A DNA stretch of 15,384 nucleotides. Origin: Thermoplasmatales archaeon ex4484_6 (GTDB taxonomy: Archaea; Thermoplasmatota; Penumbrarchaeia; Penumbrarchaeales; Penumbrarchaeaceae). Below the pieces are notes generated by a model that was not told the DNA's origin, ran no database searches, and worked only from the letters and a program-made list of their open reading frames with translations. How positions within the stretch are numbered: the stretch's first letter is position 1; each line of letters starts with the position of its first letter. The position numbers were made by a program, and so were the translations under genes. The stretch lies in NCBI GenBank assembly GCA_002254385.1, contig NJDO01000045.1:1-15384 (forward strand), read 5' to 3'. Shown here piece after piece: positions 1 through 8,900 of this stretch.

Positions 1-273
1 CCACGCTCCCATCCACGCCTTGTTCTTTCCCAGGACCGAGGCGAATGATCCCATCGTACCCTTGCGGGTCTTCTTTCCAAGATTGAACTCCACAAGGAGA
101 ATCGGGACGGACCAGGTGAAAAGGAACAGGATGTAGGGTATCATGAAGGAGCCCCCACCATTGTCCGCCACCTCCTTCGGGAACCTCCATATGTTCCCCG
201 TTCCTATGGCCGCCCCGAGGGCTGCCATCAGAAGACCCCACTTGCTCGTGAAACCGCCGGCAGACCTAACCAT
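1..273 (-). CDS. Sodium:neurotransmitter symporter family (NSS/SNF) transporter, N-terminal part only
   Basis: This gene runs off the left edge; 91 codons are visible from an ATG at 273. NSS proteins use the sodium gradient to import amino acids or related small molecules across the cytoplasmic membrane. The visible part matches the start of the LeuT fold: TM1 with the unwound signature GTGNIWRFP (about residues 29-37), then NGGGSFMIPYI leading into TM2 and a VEFNLGKK segment. The Asn of GTGN aligns with the sodium-site Asn of LeuT. The start overlaps the end of the upstream M14 peptidase gene by 8 bases (ATGGTTAG), and a strong Shine-Dalgarno sequence (GGAGGGGA) lies just upstream, so the two are probably one transcript with coupled translation. 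The substrate cannot be told from this fragment; amino-acid import is an inference from the peptidase neighbour. The family call is secure. Confidence 0.9.
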   Translation of the reverse strand, partial: MVRSAGGFTSKWGLLMAALGAAIGTGNIWRFPKEVADNGGGSFMIPYILFLFTWSVPILLVEFNLGKKTRKGTMGSFASVLGKNKAWMGAW

Positions 274-1987
274 TCTTCCCCTCCCTGGACCTGTCGGATC
301 GGATCGACTTCGCTATGCCGAGTGAAAAACCGCCCCAGGATACTCCCAGGGTGAACAGCATGACCAGGACCGTGTCGAATCCGAAATAGAGAGAGAATAT
401 GGAGTCCAGCTTGAGATGATAGGATACGAGCGACAGCGGAGCATAGGCGGGTTCTGTGATGATGTTCCCCATGTCATCCTTCAGTTCAAGATAGAAATCC
501 AGCTTTCCCTCGTCCACGTCCACGGGTATGCTGCCCGAGAGGTTGCCGTCATCACCGAGGACCACCCCTGCCCTCTCCCATGGACCCCCCTTCCATCTGT
601 ATACCAGTGAAGCCTCCTCCATTCTGAGGGCGAAGGGATATCCCTCATCCTCCATGGGGATCTCGACCCTTATCACATCCCCGTCCCTGGTCACCGTGGT
701 CATGTTGCTCCGGAACCTCAGGTACGAGATATAGGGATTCTCTGCGGAATAGATCAGGTAGAGAGCAGGATCGAGATTCAATCTCGTATGGTTGAGTATC
801 CCCTCGGCCGGGATGTTGTGGGTCCGTCCTATCTCGAATGTGTAACCGAACGTTCCGTATTCGGCATAGAACCAATCGTTGAACTCCCCCGTCACCTTGT
901 AGAGGTCCACCCCCTGCATCGGGCGGTATCCGTTCATCTCGGCCATTCTTCCACCCAGCTGGGCCATTACAGGTCCGTCCCTGGGGACCTCATGGGTATA
1001 TCCCCATGGCCAGAGAATGAGTTCGGAATAGGAATGATAGGTTATGGCCGTCCTGAAATCGTGTGTATCCCCCAGCTCCTTCATGGCGATGGTCTCCGCG
1101 GATGAGAAACCGCCGGCCGGATCCTCGTCTATCTTTCCGTCGCCATCATTGTCGATACCGTCCCACGGATCCTCGTCAACCCCTTCATCCGGTCCCGGAA
1201 AGATGCCGTGTCTTATATCGAACTGCACAATGGCGTCCCCATCATCATCCTTGTTGTCCGGGGGACCCCTGTAGGAGCTCCCGCTCGAAAGGATGACATT
1301 CGAGCCCCCGGAGTCATGCCACATCCATCCGTAGTTCCTGTTGATGTCCACGCCGTAGGATACCGGGACCAGATCGGGATCCCGCAGTGGTCCGGGCGTA
1401 TTGTCCAGGGCGTAATTGGGTTCCCTGTTCTTTCTCCACCCTCTGTCCGTGTCATGGGCATACTGTGTCCCGTCTGCATTGAGCATGGGAACGAAGAATA
1501 CCTCGCGGTTGTCCAGAAGGTATGTGGCTGCGGAACCGTTCCCGGTGACGGAACCGTAATTCTCGAGAAGGAAGGTCATCACGTAGAGGGCCGTCTCGTA
1601 GGAGATCCATTCATTTCCATGATGAGCGCCCACGATGAGAACGTCAGGTTCCGAGCCGGGGTCGCCGTCATCGACGATCGCGGCGCTGTCGGAGAGTTTC
1701 GCGCACCATATCTCCCTCCCCTCGAAGGTCCGTCCCAGAGAATAGAGCTTCATCAGATCCGGAAACCTTGCCTGGAGTCCCTGAAGATACTCCGTCATTG
1801 AATAATAATCGAAATACTGTCTGAAATTCTCCTCGAAATCGGGCTCTGCTTCCTGGTCGTCCGATCCGGAAACGGATGTGGTGACGCCCACCGTGGGCGA
1901 TACCAGTGACATGGAGAATACCAGGACAATGGATATCCATATGAGTGTCAAGGTCCTGGGTCCAGGGCCCTTTGCGGAGCTCATCAT
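266..1987 (-). CDS. Membrane-anchored M14 family zinc carboxypeptidase with a calcium-loop insertion
   Basis: A 573-residue protein of the carboxypeptidase A/T (M14) family, which removes residues from peptide C-termini using one zinc ion. An N-terminal hydrophobic segment (about 14-32) is a signal peptide or anchor. The catalytic domain covers about 55-415. Zinc ligands are H123 and E126 in GAHHGNEW and H318 in TYHSYSE; R217 in DINRNYG matches the substrate-binding Arg and E385 in TFEIG the catalytic Glu, so the enzyme looks active. The R217-to-H318 distance is about 50 residues longer than in carboxypeptidase A. The extra stretch holds Asp-rich loops (DNKDDDGD at 244-251, DNDGDGKIDED at 279-289) like calcium-binding thrombospondin type 3 or dockerin loops. 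A beta-rich region (about 420-515) follows, then a C-terminal membrane span (about 535-557) with a short basic tail. The start is the first of two adjacent ATGs, about 24 bases from a TATA-like box. It is probably co-transcribed with the NSS transporter. Confidence 0.95.
   Translation of the reverse strand: MMSSAKGPGPRTLTLIWISIVLVFSMSLVSPTVGVTTSVSGSDDQEAEPDFEENFRQYFDYYSMTEYLQGLQARFPDLMKLYSLGRTFEGREIWCAKLSDSAAIVDDGDPGSEPDVLIVGAHHGNEWISYETALYVMTFLLENYGSVTGNGSAATYLLDNREVFFVPMLNADGTQYAHDTDRGWRKNREPNYALDNTPGPLRDPDLVPVSYGVDINRNYGWMWHDSGGSNVILSSGSSYRGPPDNKDDDGDAIVQFDIRHGIFPGPDEGVDEDPWDGIDNDGDGKIDEDPAGGFSSAETIAMKELGDTHDFRTAITYHSYSELILWPWGYTHEVPRDGPVMAQLGGRMAEMNGYRPMQGVDLYKVTGEFNDWFYAEYGTFGYTFEIGRTHNIPAEGILNHTRLNLDPALYLIYSAENPYISYLRFRSNMTTVTRDGDVIRVEIPMEDEGYPFALRMEEASLVYRWKGGPWERAGVVLGDDGNLSGSIPVDVDEGKLDFYLELKDDMGNIITEPAYAPLSLVSYHLKLDSIFSLYFGFDTVLVMLFTLGVSWGGFSLGIAKSIRSDRSREGKNG
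278..285 (-). promoter_or_regulatory. Ribosome binding site of the NSS transporter
   Basis: On the minus strand the bases GGGAGGGG lie a few bases upstream of the ATG at 273, inside the last codons of the M14 gene. This supports 273 as the start and suggests translational coupling to the peptidase gene. Confidence 0.7.
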
Positions 1988-2007
1988 TCAGGGAAGGGGT
2001 GAAGTTG

Positions 2008-2013
2008 TTATAT
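2008..2013 (-). promoter_or_regulatory. Probable TATA box of the M14 peptidase gene
   Basis: On the minus strand the sequence AAAAACGATATAAC has its ATATAA core centred about 24 bases upstream of the ATG at 1987. That spacing places the archaeal transcription start at or next to the start codon, so the mRNA is probably leaderless. No convincing Shine-Dalgarno sequence lies in between. Confidence 0.5.
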
Positions 2014-2078
2014 CGTTTTTGGTCGGGGAGGGGGCCCTTACGGGACTATCCTTTTCTGCAGTGGAAATCCTCCCCAAT

Positions 2079-2090
2079 CTTGAAATATCA
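2079..2090 (+). promoter_or_regulatory. Possible TATA element for the histidine kinase gene
   Basis: The stretch CTTGAAATATCA is the most A/T-rich, TATA-like sequence upstream of the kinase. It would give a leader of roughly 35 bases holding a GGAG ribosome site at 2135-2138. CATAT at 2096-2100 is an alternative. The rest of the 1988-2146 gap holds the divergent peptidase promoter and a short hairpin. Confidence 0.3.
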
Positions 2091-2109
2091 CCATTCATAT
2101 GCTCCTTTT

Positions 2110-2134
2110 GCCCGCGTAGGGACGGGCACTTTTT
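2110..2134 (+). promoter_or_regulatory. Hairpin followed by a T run in the kinase leader
   Basis: GCCCG at 2110-2114 pairs with CGGGC at 2123-2127 across an 8-base loop, and TTTTT follows at 2130-2134, just before the GGAG ribosome site. It resembles a small intrinsic terminator or attenuator, but the stem is only five pairs and may be chance. Confidence 0.25.
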
Positions 2135-2146
2135 GGAGCTTCCGCC

Positions 2147-3889
2147 ATGAGAGATTGGTTGGACCTGAATATCCGGGGTAGCTCTGATGCTAAGAGGATA
2201 TTCGAAGAGGAAGGGGGCATCCAGGAGGCCTCCGGACCCAAAAAAGGGGATGTTCATCCGCTGGGCCTTTCCACAAGGTACAGCTCTGGGGCTGCAGCGG
2301 AGGAAATCGATACACACGATCAATGGCTGTCGCTGATTTCCTCAATCACATCATCCGGGGATGTGGATTCCCTGTGCGGTGCACTCCGGGAGAATCTGGG
2401 AAGAACGGTGATGTTCGACTACGGTTCGCTGAGATGGAGACCTCTGGACCGCAACTATGACGAGAGTATGATGGAATATCCCGAGGACGACATGCCCTAT
2501 CAGAAGGATTTCTCCAATATCTCGGGAATGGTCCCTTTCGAGGAATGTATATCCTTCGATGACGAGATTCCAAGAAGCGATGGAACGGAATACATCGAGA
2601 ACTGCGCATTCCAGCTCAGGTTGAGAACCGAAACGGGGGATCCTGTCAGACTGCCTGTCAGGTCCATGATCAGGGCCCCTCTCAGATACGAGGGGCAGGA
2701 CGTTGGGAGGGTCCTGCTCTTTTCTTCAAGGGGGATGGGGATATCGGCAGGTACCAGGGCATTCATGGACAGGATATGGGAAATTGCCGGAAACCAGCTC
2801 GGACAGATACTCAGGTTGGAGGCTCTCGAAAGGGAGAAGGAGAGATTGAACGACCTCATCGACAGCACGGATGATCTCATCATCGTGTGGAAGATGAGGG
2901 ATTCCATCTGGGAGATAGACATGAACGGGCCGGCGGAAGACATCGTCAAGCACCATGGTTTGATCCCGGAGATGATGGAGGGACCGTTCTTCGTTCAACC
3001 CGGAGCCGAATGGGAGAGGGCCATGGTCGCATGGAGAACCGCTTTCGAATCGGGAGAGGAATGCCAGATGGACCTGGATATAGAGGACCCTTCGGGAGGA
3101 CGAAGCTCCTACCTTTGCAGGTTCTCTCCCATAAGAACGGGGAATGAGACATCGGGCGTCAGGATGACGGGGACACGCATGGAGGGCCTGGAAAGCGGTA
3201 TAAGAAAGTTGAAGATAAACAACAGGACATATCGACTGCTGATCTCCGTTCTGGCCCACGATCTGAAGAATCCTCTTACGGCCCTCAGCGGCTATTCGGA
3301 GCTGCTGGAGATGGCGGATGATGAGAAAAAACATGCCTATCTCGACAAGATATCCAGGCTCATAAGACGCATGTCGGAGACCATCTCCCTGACAAAGACC
3401 TTCGCAAGGATCAGGGAGGGAAAACTGCTATCGGAGTTCGAGGAGATAGACCTCAAGAAGATGGTCGATTCCTGTCTCGAAATGCTGTACCCCAACACGG
3501 AGGACCATGTGATCGTCCGGGACGTATGCGACAGGGAGCTGAGGATCAAGGGGCACTACTTCCTCGAACAGGTGATCCTGAACCTTCTTGATAATGCGAT
3601 GAAGTACACGGATAAGGGAAGCGAGATAAGGATATCTATGCGGGCATCCTTGGAAGGTACGACCCTTTCGATCTCGGACCAGGGTCCGGGCATTCCCGAT
3701 GCATACAAATCATCCATTTTCGAAAGGTTCTCCAGGGGGGAGAGGGTCGAGGGCATCCAGGGTACCGGTCTGGGTCTTGCCATCTCGAAGGAGATAGTCG
3801 AGATCCACGGCGGCAGGATATGGGTGGAGGACCGGAAGGGCGGGGGTTCCGTATTCAAGGTCTTTCTGCCCTGGGAACCGGGGGAATGA
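2147..3889 (+). CDS. Soluble sensor histidine kinase (GAF-PAS-HisKA-HATPase)
   Basis: A 580-residue cytoplasmic two-component sensor kinase that autophosphorylates on His and passes the phosphate to a response regulator not present in this window. The first ~58 residues have no recognised domain. A GAF-like sensor covers about 60-225, a helical linker about 222-240, and a PAS-like domain about 235-345. The HisKA dimerisation domain carries the phospho-acceptor H371 in LAHDLKNPLTAL. The HATPase domain (about 465-577) has an N box (NLLDNAMKYTD, about 479-489), a G1 box (DQGPGIP, 511-517), an F box (IFERFSRG) and a G2 box (GTGLGLAISKEI, 539-550), so it should be catalytically competent. No membrane span is visible; the signal is probably internal and the ligand unknown. 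A GGAG at 2135-2138 supports the start. The 3' end overlaps the convergent MBL gene by 35 bases. Confidence 0.95.
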   Translation: MRDWLDLNIRGSSDAKRIFEEEGGIQEASGPKKGDVHPLGLSTRYSSGAAAEEIDTHDQWLSLISSITSSGDVDSLCGALRENLGRTVMFDYGSLRWRPLDRNYDESMMEYPEDDMPYQKDFSNISGMVPFEECISFDDEIPRSDGTEYIENCAFQLRLRTETGDPVRLPVRSMIRAPLRYEGQDVGRVLLFSSRGMGISAGTRAFMDRIWEIAGNQLGQILRLEALEREKERLNDLIDSTDDLIIVWKMRDSIWEIDMNGPAEDIVKHHGLIPEMMEGPFFVQPGAEWERAMVAWRTAFESGEECQMDLDIEDPSGGRSSYLCRFSPIRTGNETSGVRMTGTRMEGLESGIRKLKINNRTYRLLISVLAHDLKNPLTALSGYSELLEMADDEKKHAYLDKISRLIRRMSETISLTKTFARIREGKLLSEFEEIDLKKMVDSCLEMLYPNTEDHVIVRDVCDRELRIKGHYFLEQVILNLLDNAMKYTDKGSEIRISMRASLEGTTLSISDQGPGIPDAYKSSIFERFSRGERVEGIQGTGLGLAISKEIVEIHGGRIWVEDRKGGGSVFKVFLPWEPGE

Positions 3890-4766
3890 CCCCATCGGCA
3901 AGGTCCCTCCTGGAAAGCAGGGCCTTGTAGGAGGCGGAGGTGAAATGGGTGAGCCAGTATTTCTTCGCAAGGGATGCCGCTTCGAGGGAGCTCGCAATGT
4001 CCATATGCACTTTCTCATGTCCCCTTGGGGTCCTGTCATAGGTGGCCTCCACGATCCCCAGGTCGGCGTCTCTGAAGAATCCGGCAAGTTCGGGGGAGGG
4101 ACAGGTATCCCCCGAATAGGCGATCCTCTCCCCATTGAAAGATATGGAATATGCCATGGCCGGAACGGGTCCTCCCACCGCCCCGGGTCTGCTGTTCCGG
4201 TGGGTGACCGGGAACGTCCTCAGAACGGGTCCACCGAGGTCCAGCTCCTCTTCGCCTTTCATCCCCTTGAGCTCTATCTCGAACGGGCATCTTTCCCAGA
4301 GCGTGCTCTTGAAATGTTCCACGAGATCCTCTACAGGGGTGGACCCTTCGGGATACAGGATTCTCACATTCCCCCTTCTTCCCACGAGGTGGAGGAAGCT
4401 CAGAAGGTTCAGGAGTCCCGAATAATGATCGTAGTGGGGATGTGAGATGACTATCCCGAGAATATCCTCCGCATGCTCCCGGATTCCGTTCATCGAGCGA
4501 GCGCTCTCTTCAGGCAGGTGTCTCGCCAGTTCTATGATGTCCCTGGAGCATCCGTCCCCCGCCTCCATCACGATCCTCCCGGCAGGCGTGTCGCAGAACA
4601 TGGAGGTGGATATCCCCGCAGCGGAATAGAAGGTATTCACACGGATGAATTTCCCCTTCCATGTCCGAAGATGGGGGGCGGGGGGAAGTATGCTTCTGTC
4701 CATGCCCACGGAAGCTGGATATCCATTGATAATACTTGCTCCCCGCTCCCTGCCGGTGTCCCGCAT
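3855..4766 (-). CDS. MBL-fold metal-dependent hydrolase, RNase Z-like group
   Basis: A 303-residue metallo-beta-lactamase fold protein. The two-metal site is intact: SHPHYDH (H109, H111, D113, H114), H189 in VTHRN, D220 in YSGDT, and a late H274 in LTHFTSASY. H254 followed by DIASSLEAA resembles the region before the last His in tRNase Z-type enzymes, and LTHF is also typical of that group. No flexible-arm exosite was recognised, so a tRNA 3'-processing role is not assured; another phosphodiesterase or hydrolase activity is possible. No signal peptide is seen. It is the last gene of the minus-strand run, 42 bases after the FrhB-family gene. The start is uncertain: the ATG at 4766 lacks a clear Shine-Dalgarno, while Met22 (ATG at 4703) lies about 28 bases downstream of a TATTAT and could be a leaderless start. 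The 3' end overlaps the convergent kinase gene. Confidence 0.9.
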   Translation of the reverse strand: MRDTGRERGASIINGYPASVGMDRSILPPAPHLRTWKGKFIRVNTFYSAAGISTSMFCDTPAGRIVMEAGDGCSRDIIELARHLPEESARSMNGIREHAEDILGIVISHPHYDHYSGLLNLLSFLHLVGRRGNVRILYPEGSTPVEDLVEHFKSTLWERCPFEIELKGMKGEEELDLGGPVLRTFPVTHRNSRPGAVGGPVPAMAYSISFNGERIAYSGDTCPSPELAGFFRDADLGIVEATYDRTPRGHEKVHMDIASSLEAASLAKKYWLTHFTSASYKALLSRRDLADGVIPPVPRAERP

Positions 4767-4808
4767 GTGGATGTCACTTCGCCCGTATCGGAAGCATGGA
4801 CCCTTCTC

Positions 4809-5918
4809 TCAACTGAACCTGGGGACGCGCTTCCCTTCCTTCTCCCTCCTGGCCATCGTCCTCTTCGCTCTCCACTTCTTCCTTCTCGACATCACCATAT
4901 CGATGACACGCTGGCTTGTCCGTCTCTTGAAGGAGGACCTCATCAGGGCCCCTTCTTTAACGGCACACAGGACGGCCTCTTCCCCCCTCGGTGTCCTCAT
5001 CACGGGCATTCCGAAGGTGATGTCCGACAGCTCCCCGGAATAATCCGGACACATCCTGCATCTTTCCCAGATGCCGCTTCTGTCGATCTCCGCAAGATAT
5101 GTACGAAGGGGCATTTCCTTCTCCACAACACCTCCTCCCTTCCTTGTGACGGTGAACCTGAGTCCTGTTCCGGAGACCTTTCTCGAGCGAAACGATGCTA
5201 TGTCCTCTCCATTCACACCGGTGAGTTTCTCCACCAGGGCCTTCCAGTGCTCCTCGTCGAGATTTGCCCCGCCGCAGTTCAGGGAGATCACGTAGGCCAC
5301 CTTTTTCACAAGATGTTCGGTTCCCGGATGCAGTTCCATGTTCCTGAAGGCATGGATGTGGCAGGGCAGGCCTACCAGGGCCGCACTCCTGATGCTCTCA
5401 TCCCCGTATATCTCCTTGAGAAGGGACAGAACCGGGGAGAATACGTATTTGGAGGAGGCGCTCCTCAGAACATCCTCCCTGCTCCTTGCCACAACGCCCC
5501 TGCCCACGGACAGTTCCTCTGTCCCGGACCAGTCCGTGAGAAGCGCGGCATCTATCTCATCCTTTTCGAGAAGATGGATGAGCAGTGCGGAGACCCTGCC
5601 TCCGTAATATCCCTTGATGAAGACCTCCCTTTCCGAGGCGGTCAGATCCATTCTGCTCCTGTGGATCCCAATTGGCCCACCCTGGGGTTTCTTCCTGCTT
5701 CTTCCGAAAAGGCGCCTTTCGTGGAAGGAGAGGTCCATCCCCTTCCCGGGACAGATCTCGAGACAGATGCCGCATTCTATGCATTCCCCGGTCAGTTCCA
5801 TGCCCCTGCTCGTGAAGGAGATGGCATCGACCGGACAGGACGCGGCACATCCGCCGCATCTCGTGCACAGTCCCGTGTCGATTATCCTCGACTTCAGTTC
5901 GGAGAATCCTGACGGCAT
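4809..5918 (-). CDS. FrhB-family (coenzyme F420 hydrogenase/dehydrogenase beta subunit-like) iron-sulfur protein
   Basis: A 369-residue cytoplasmic redox protein. The N-terminus carries two 4Fe-4S ferredoxin motifs: C18/C21/C24/C28 (CTRCGGCAASCP) and C46/C49/C52/C56 (CIECGICLEICP). The FrhB-type core follows, with GYYGGRVSALL (about 103-113), SKYVFSP (156-162), GLPCHIHAFR (183-192, C186), SLNCGG (C215) and CRMCPDYSGELSDITFG (C287, C290 onward). Known members bind FAD and move electrons between F420 or another acceptor and iron-sulfur partners. Which partner applies here is unknown, since no hydrogenase or dehydrogenase large subunit is nearby. The C-terminal ~40 residues are strongly basic. 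The gene begins 15 bases after the C25-like gene, with a G-rich stretch before its ATG, and precedes the MBL gene, so it is probably in the same operon. FrhB-like proteins also occur beside glycan-modification genes in other genomes, which would suit the upstream glycosyltransferase. Confidence 0.92.
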   Translation of the reverse strand: MPSGFSELKSRIIDTGLCTRCGGCAASCPVDAISFTSRGMELTGECIECGICLEICPGKGMDLSFHERRLFGRSRKKPQGGPIGIHRSRMDLTASEREVFIKGYYGGRVSALLIHLLEKDEIDAALLTDWSGTEELSVGRGVVARSREDVLRSASSKYVFSPVLSLLKEIYGDESIRSAALVGLPCHIHAFRNMELHPGTEHLVKKVAYVISLNCGGANLDEEHWKALVEKLTGVNGEDIASFRSRKVSGTGLRFTVTRKGGGVVEKEMPLRTYLAEIDRSGIWERCRMCPDYSGELSDITFGMPVMRTPRGEEAVLCAVKEGALMRSSFKRRTSQRVIDMVMSRRKKWRAKRTMARREKEGKRVPRFS

Positions 5919-5933
5919 GGAACTCGACCCCCC

Positions 5934-8900
5934 CTACTCCTCCAATGACCTCATATCATTCTCGTACAGTTCATCGGCGGCCGCAAGCTCCTCCCGGACC
6001 TTTCTCGAAACGGCGGCTCTTCTCATCAGGAGGAATGATATGAAGAGCGCCGCCATGATGCCGAGTACAACACCGATAACGGCCATCAGCGCATCACTGT
6101 CAGGCCCGCTCTCATTGTCCCCGCTTCCGGTGGAACCCTCATGCATCGTCACCATGAACGGCACGGATACGGTATTGACCCCGTCGGAGACCTCCATTGT
6201 GACCGGGTTCTCCCCGATGTAGGCGGAGTTCCATACAAACGTTATTTCAAGGGTTCCGGATTCCACCTTCCCTCCGTTCTCCTCGATCAGAACGAATGGG
6301 CGGTCGAACAGAACCGTCATCTCATCACCTTCCTCATCGGTGAGCCATATCTCGATGGTCCTTCTCGAACCGGGGTCAAGTGTTATATTGACAACCCCTT
6401 CGACCACCGGAGGGTCGTTCCTCTGGATCACCTCGATGGCTATGATAATGCTCGTCGAGGCGCCCTCCGTATCCGATACGGTTATCGTCCATTCCGAATA
6501 TCCAACGTCCTTCTGGGAGGGTGTCCATGACAGAAGACCGGTTGAGCTGTCAAGGGTGAAGGGGGCGTCCCCGGCGGAGAATATCACCGCCCCCCCCTCC
6601 TTGTCGTATGCCCTTATGATCGCCGAGAATGGAGAATCCTCCAGTATGGTGAGATCGATCCTCGAATGTACGGCATTTTCGACAACCGGAGGGTCGTTTA
6701 CCGGTATGACGGATACATCGATGAAGGTGAGATTCGTACCCAGGCCGTCGGAGACGGTCACGGGAATGGAGGCGTTTCCCCACCAATCCCTCTCCGGGGT
6801 TATGTTCACCCATACCTCTCCGGGCGGACCGATCTTCATTTCGGTATTCAGACCCTCGACCGGCTCAATTCTGTATTCCAGGTCCGAGGAGATGTTGTCA
6901 TCATCGCTGAAAAGCGTGTCTATCCTGACATTTCTACCTTCTCCGTCCTCGAGGATGACCACGGACGGACGCTCAATCACCCTTGGTGCTTCGTTTATCT
7001 CGATCAGTGACTTCACGGGAGAATCTATCATGAAGCGCGGGTAAATTCCCCCGGGGTCCATGACGATGTAGATCAGGCCCGTGGCATCGGGAGCAAGGGC
7101 CTCCAGGGAGCCGTTCGCCCATGTCATGGGTTGAACCCTGCCTGCATCGAACGGGGCTGTCAGGGGAGTTCCCCCCTCTTCCGGGTCCCCGAGGAACAGC
7201 TGCAGGACGAGATCGCCCCAGGAGGGCCCCTGGTTGAACACATCATAGTCCACACTGATGGTGCTCGACGGTCTCACGATGCTAGATGGACGCAGGAGCC
7301 CGGTCCCCTGCTCGAAGTGGAAAGCTGGTCCGGCCACGTCGAACAGCAGCTCCAGTTCGTTGTTCGAGACATCTATCTCATCGGAGGTTGTGGAGAGGGA
7401 GAACCTGATGAGCGTTCTTCCCGGACCCGGCCTGAAATTGATATTCACCCTGGCAGTGAATGACGGAATGATGGTTCCAATGTCGGTATTTCTAAGCAGG
7501 CTCCAGTTGCCGCCATCATCATCGGAGACCTCGGTCCTGACATTCACGTTCTCGGCGGCCAGGCCCCCCGAATTGAATATGATGAAGGAGATGTTCACAT
7601 CATCCTCCTGGTCGGGATGTTCAGGGTCAACGGTCACCGAACCGTTCATTATCTGGATGTCCGCTATCTCCGGAAGGACGTTCACGGCGGATTCGTACAT
7701 CACCATGTTATGGGCCGTTACGGTCATGTTGAGAATATCATCACCACCGGGGTCGAGGAAACCGTCTATCCATCCCTCCCCGTCGGAGACCAGGGTAGCG
7801 TACACGGAATGAGAGTGAAAGGTGACCCTGGCATAAGGTATACCATTTCCGTCCCGGTCAGCCACCCTGAACCTGACAGGATGGTTTCCCTGATAGACAC
7901 GAACCGCGGAACCCAGACCCGCATCGAACCTGCCCGCGGTATCGGTATATACATCGATGAAGGGTTCACCCAGGAGGATGTAGGCATAGACAAGGCCCAT
8001 GATCGTCTCCTTGATGGTCATGGATGGGTTGTACCATCTGTCCCTGTAGGCGTTCTTGAGAATGTACAGCGTTCTTCCCGGATGCGTTTCGTTGCTGTTC
8101 AGGAACAGCTTCCAGAATTCCTCATCCAGGTACCAGTTTCCCCATGATTTGTCCTCCTGCTCCCCCCTGGCGGAAATGTTCGTGGAGGAAATGAGTCCGA
8201 TGATCCCCCCGGCCGGGGAGGTGAGCCATGTCTCAAGGGATTTATCCTCCCAGTATCCTGTCTGGAAGAATTTTGCGGTATCGCATGTGGAGGCATACAT
8301 GAAAGGCATCATGTCCCCGTTCCGGAATACGGAATGGTCGCTGTACCTCATCGGTTCGTTCCATGCCCAGTTCGAACCGTTGCCGGTGGGGGGGCCGTAG
8401 TCGTTCAGGGCATAAGCCTCGTACCTGGCCTGGCCCACGAAATTGAGCATGGAAGCTCCCCCGTTGAACTGGGACAGCATATGGGAGCGGTCCAATGTAT
8501 CCCTCCCGTCGTAAGGTGTATAGTTTCCTCCCTCTATCTGGGGATAATCGTAGAGCTCCCTGACATCCAGGTGCGGGGGGAGGTTTCCATCGACCCTCTT
8601 GCAGACCTTGTAGGCATTGGATTTGTAATCAATGTACCTGTGTACGCTTGTCTCCAGGTTCGGAGGTTCCATCAGGGAACCCCAGTTCAGGAACCTCCTC
8701 ATCCACGTGCCCACGGGGGGATTCTTCTCGTACCTGAGCAGCTTGTTCACGTAATTGCTGACCTGGGTCTCGTTGGAGGCCGGAACACGGCCGACATACA
8801 GGTCCCAATCCAGGTCCGCCTCCACGGTGCCGTTGTAGTAGACCTCACCGTAGAGACCGTCCCCATCAAGGTCCCAGCCGGAATCCAGACCGGAATAGTA

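Noticed and set aside
1208..1801. A 197-codon plus-strand open frame.
   Set aside because: It is antisense to the M14 catalytic domain, whose zinc and substrate residues are all present on the minus strand.
4473..5912. A 479-codon plus-strand open frame.
   Set aside because: It is antisense to the FrhB-family and MBL genes, both with intact motifs. The Pro/His-rich, low-complexity translation is typical of a shadow frame.
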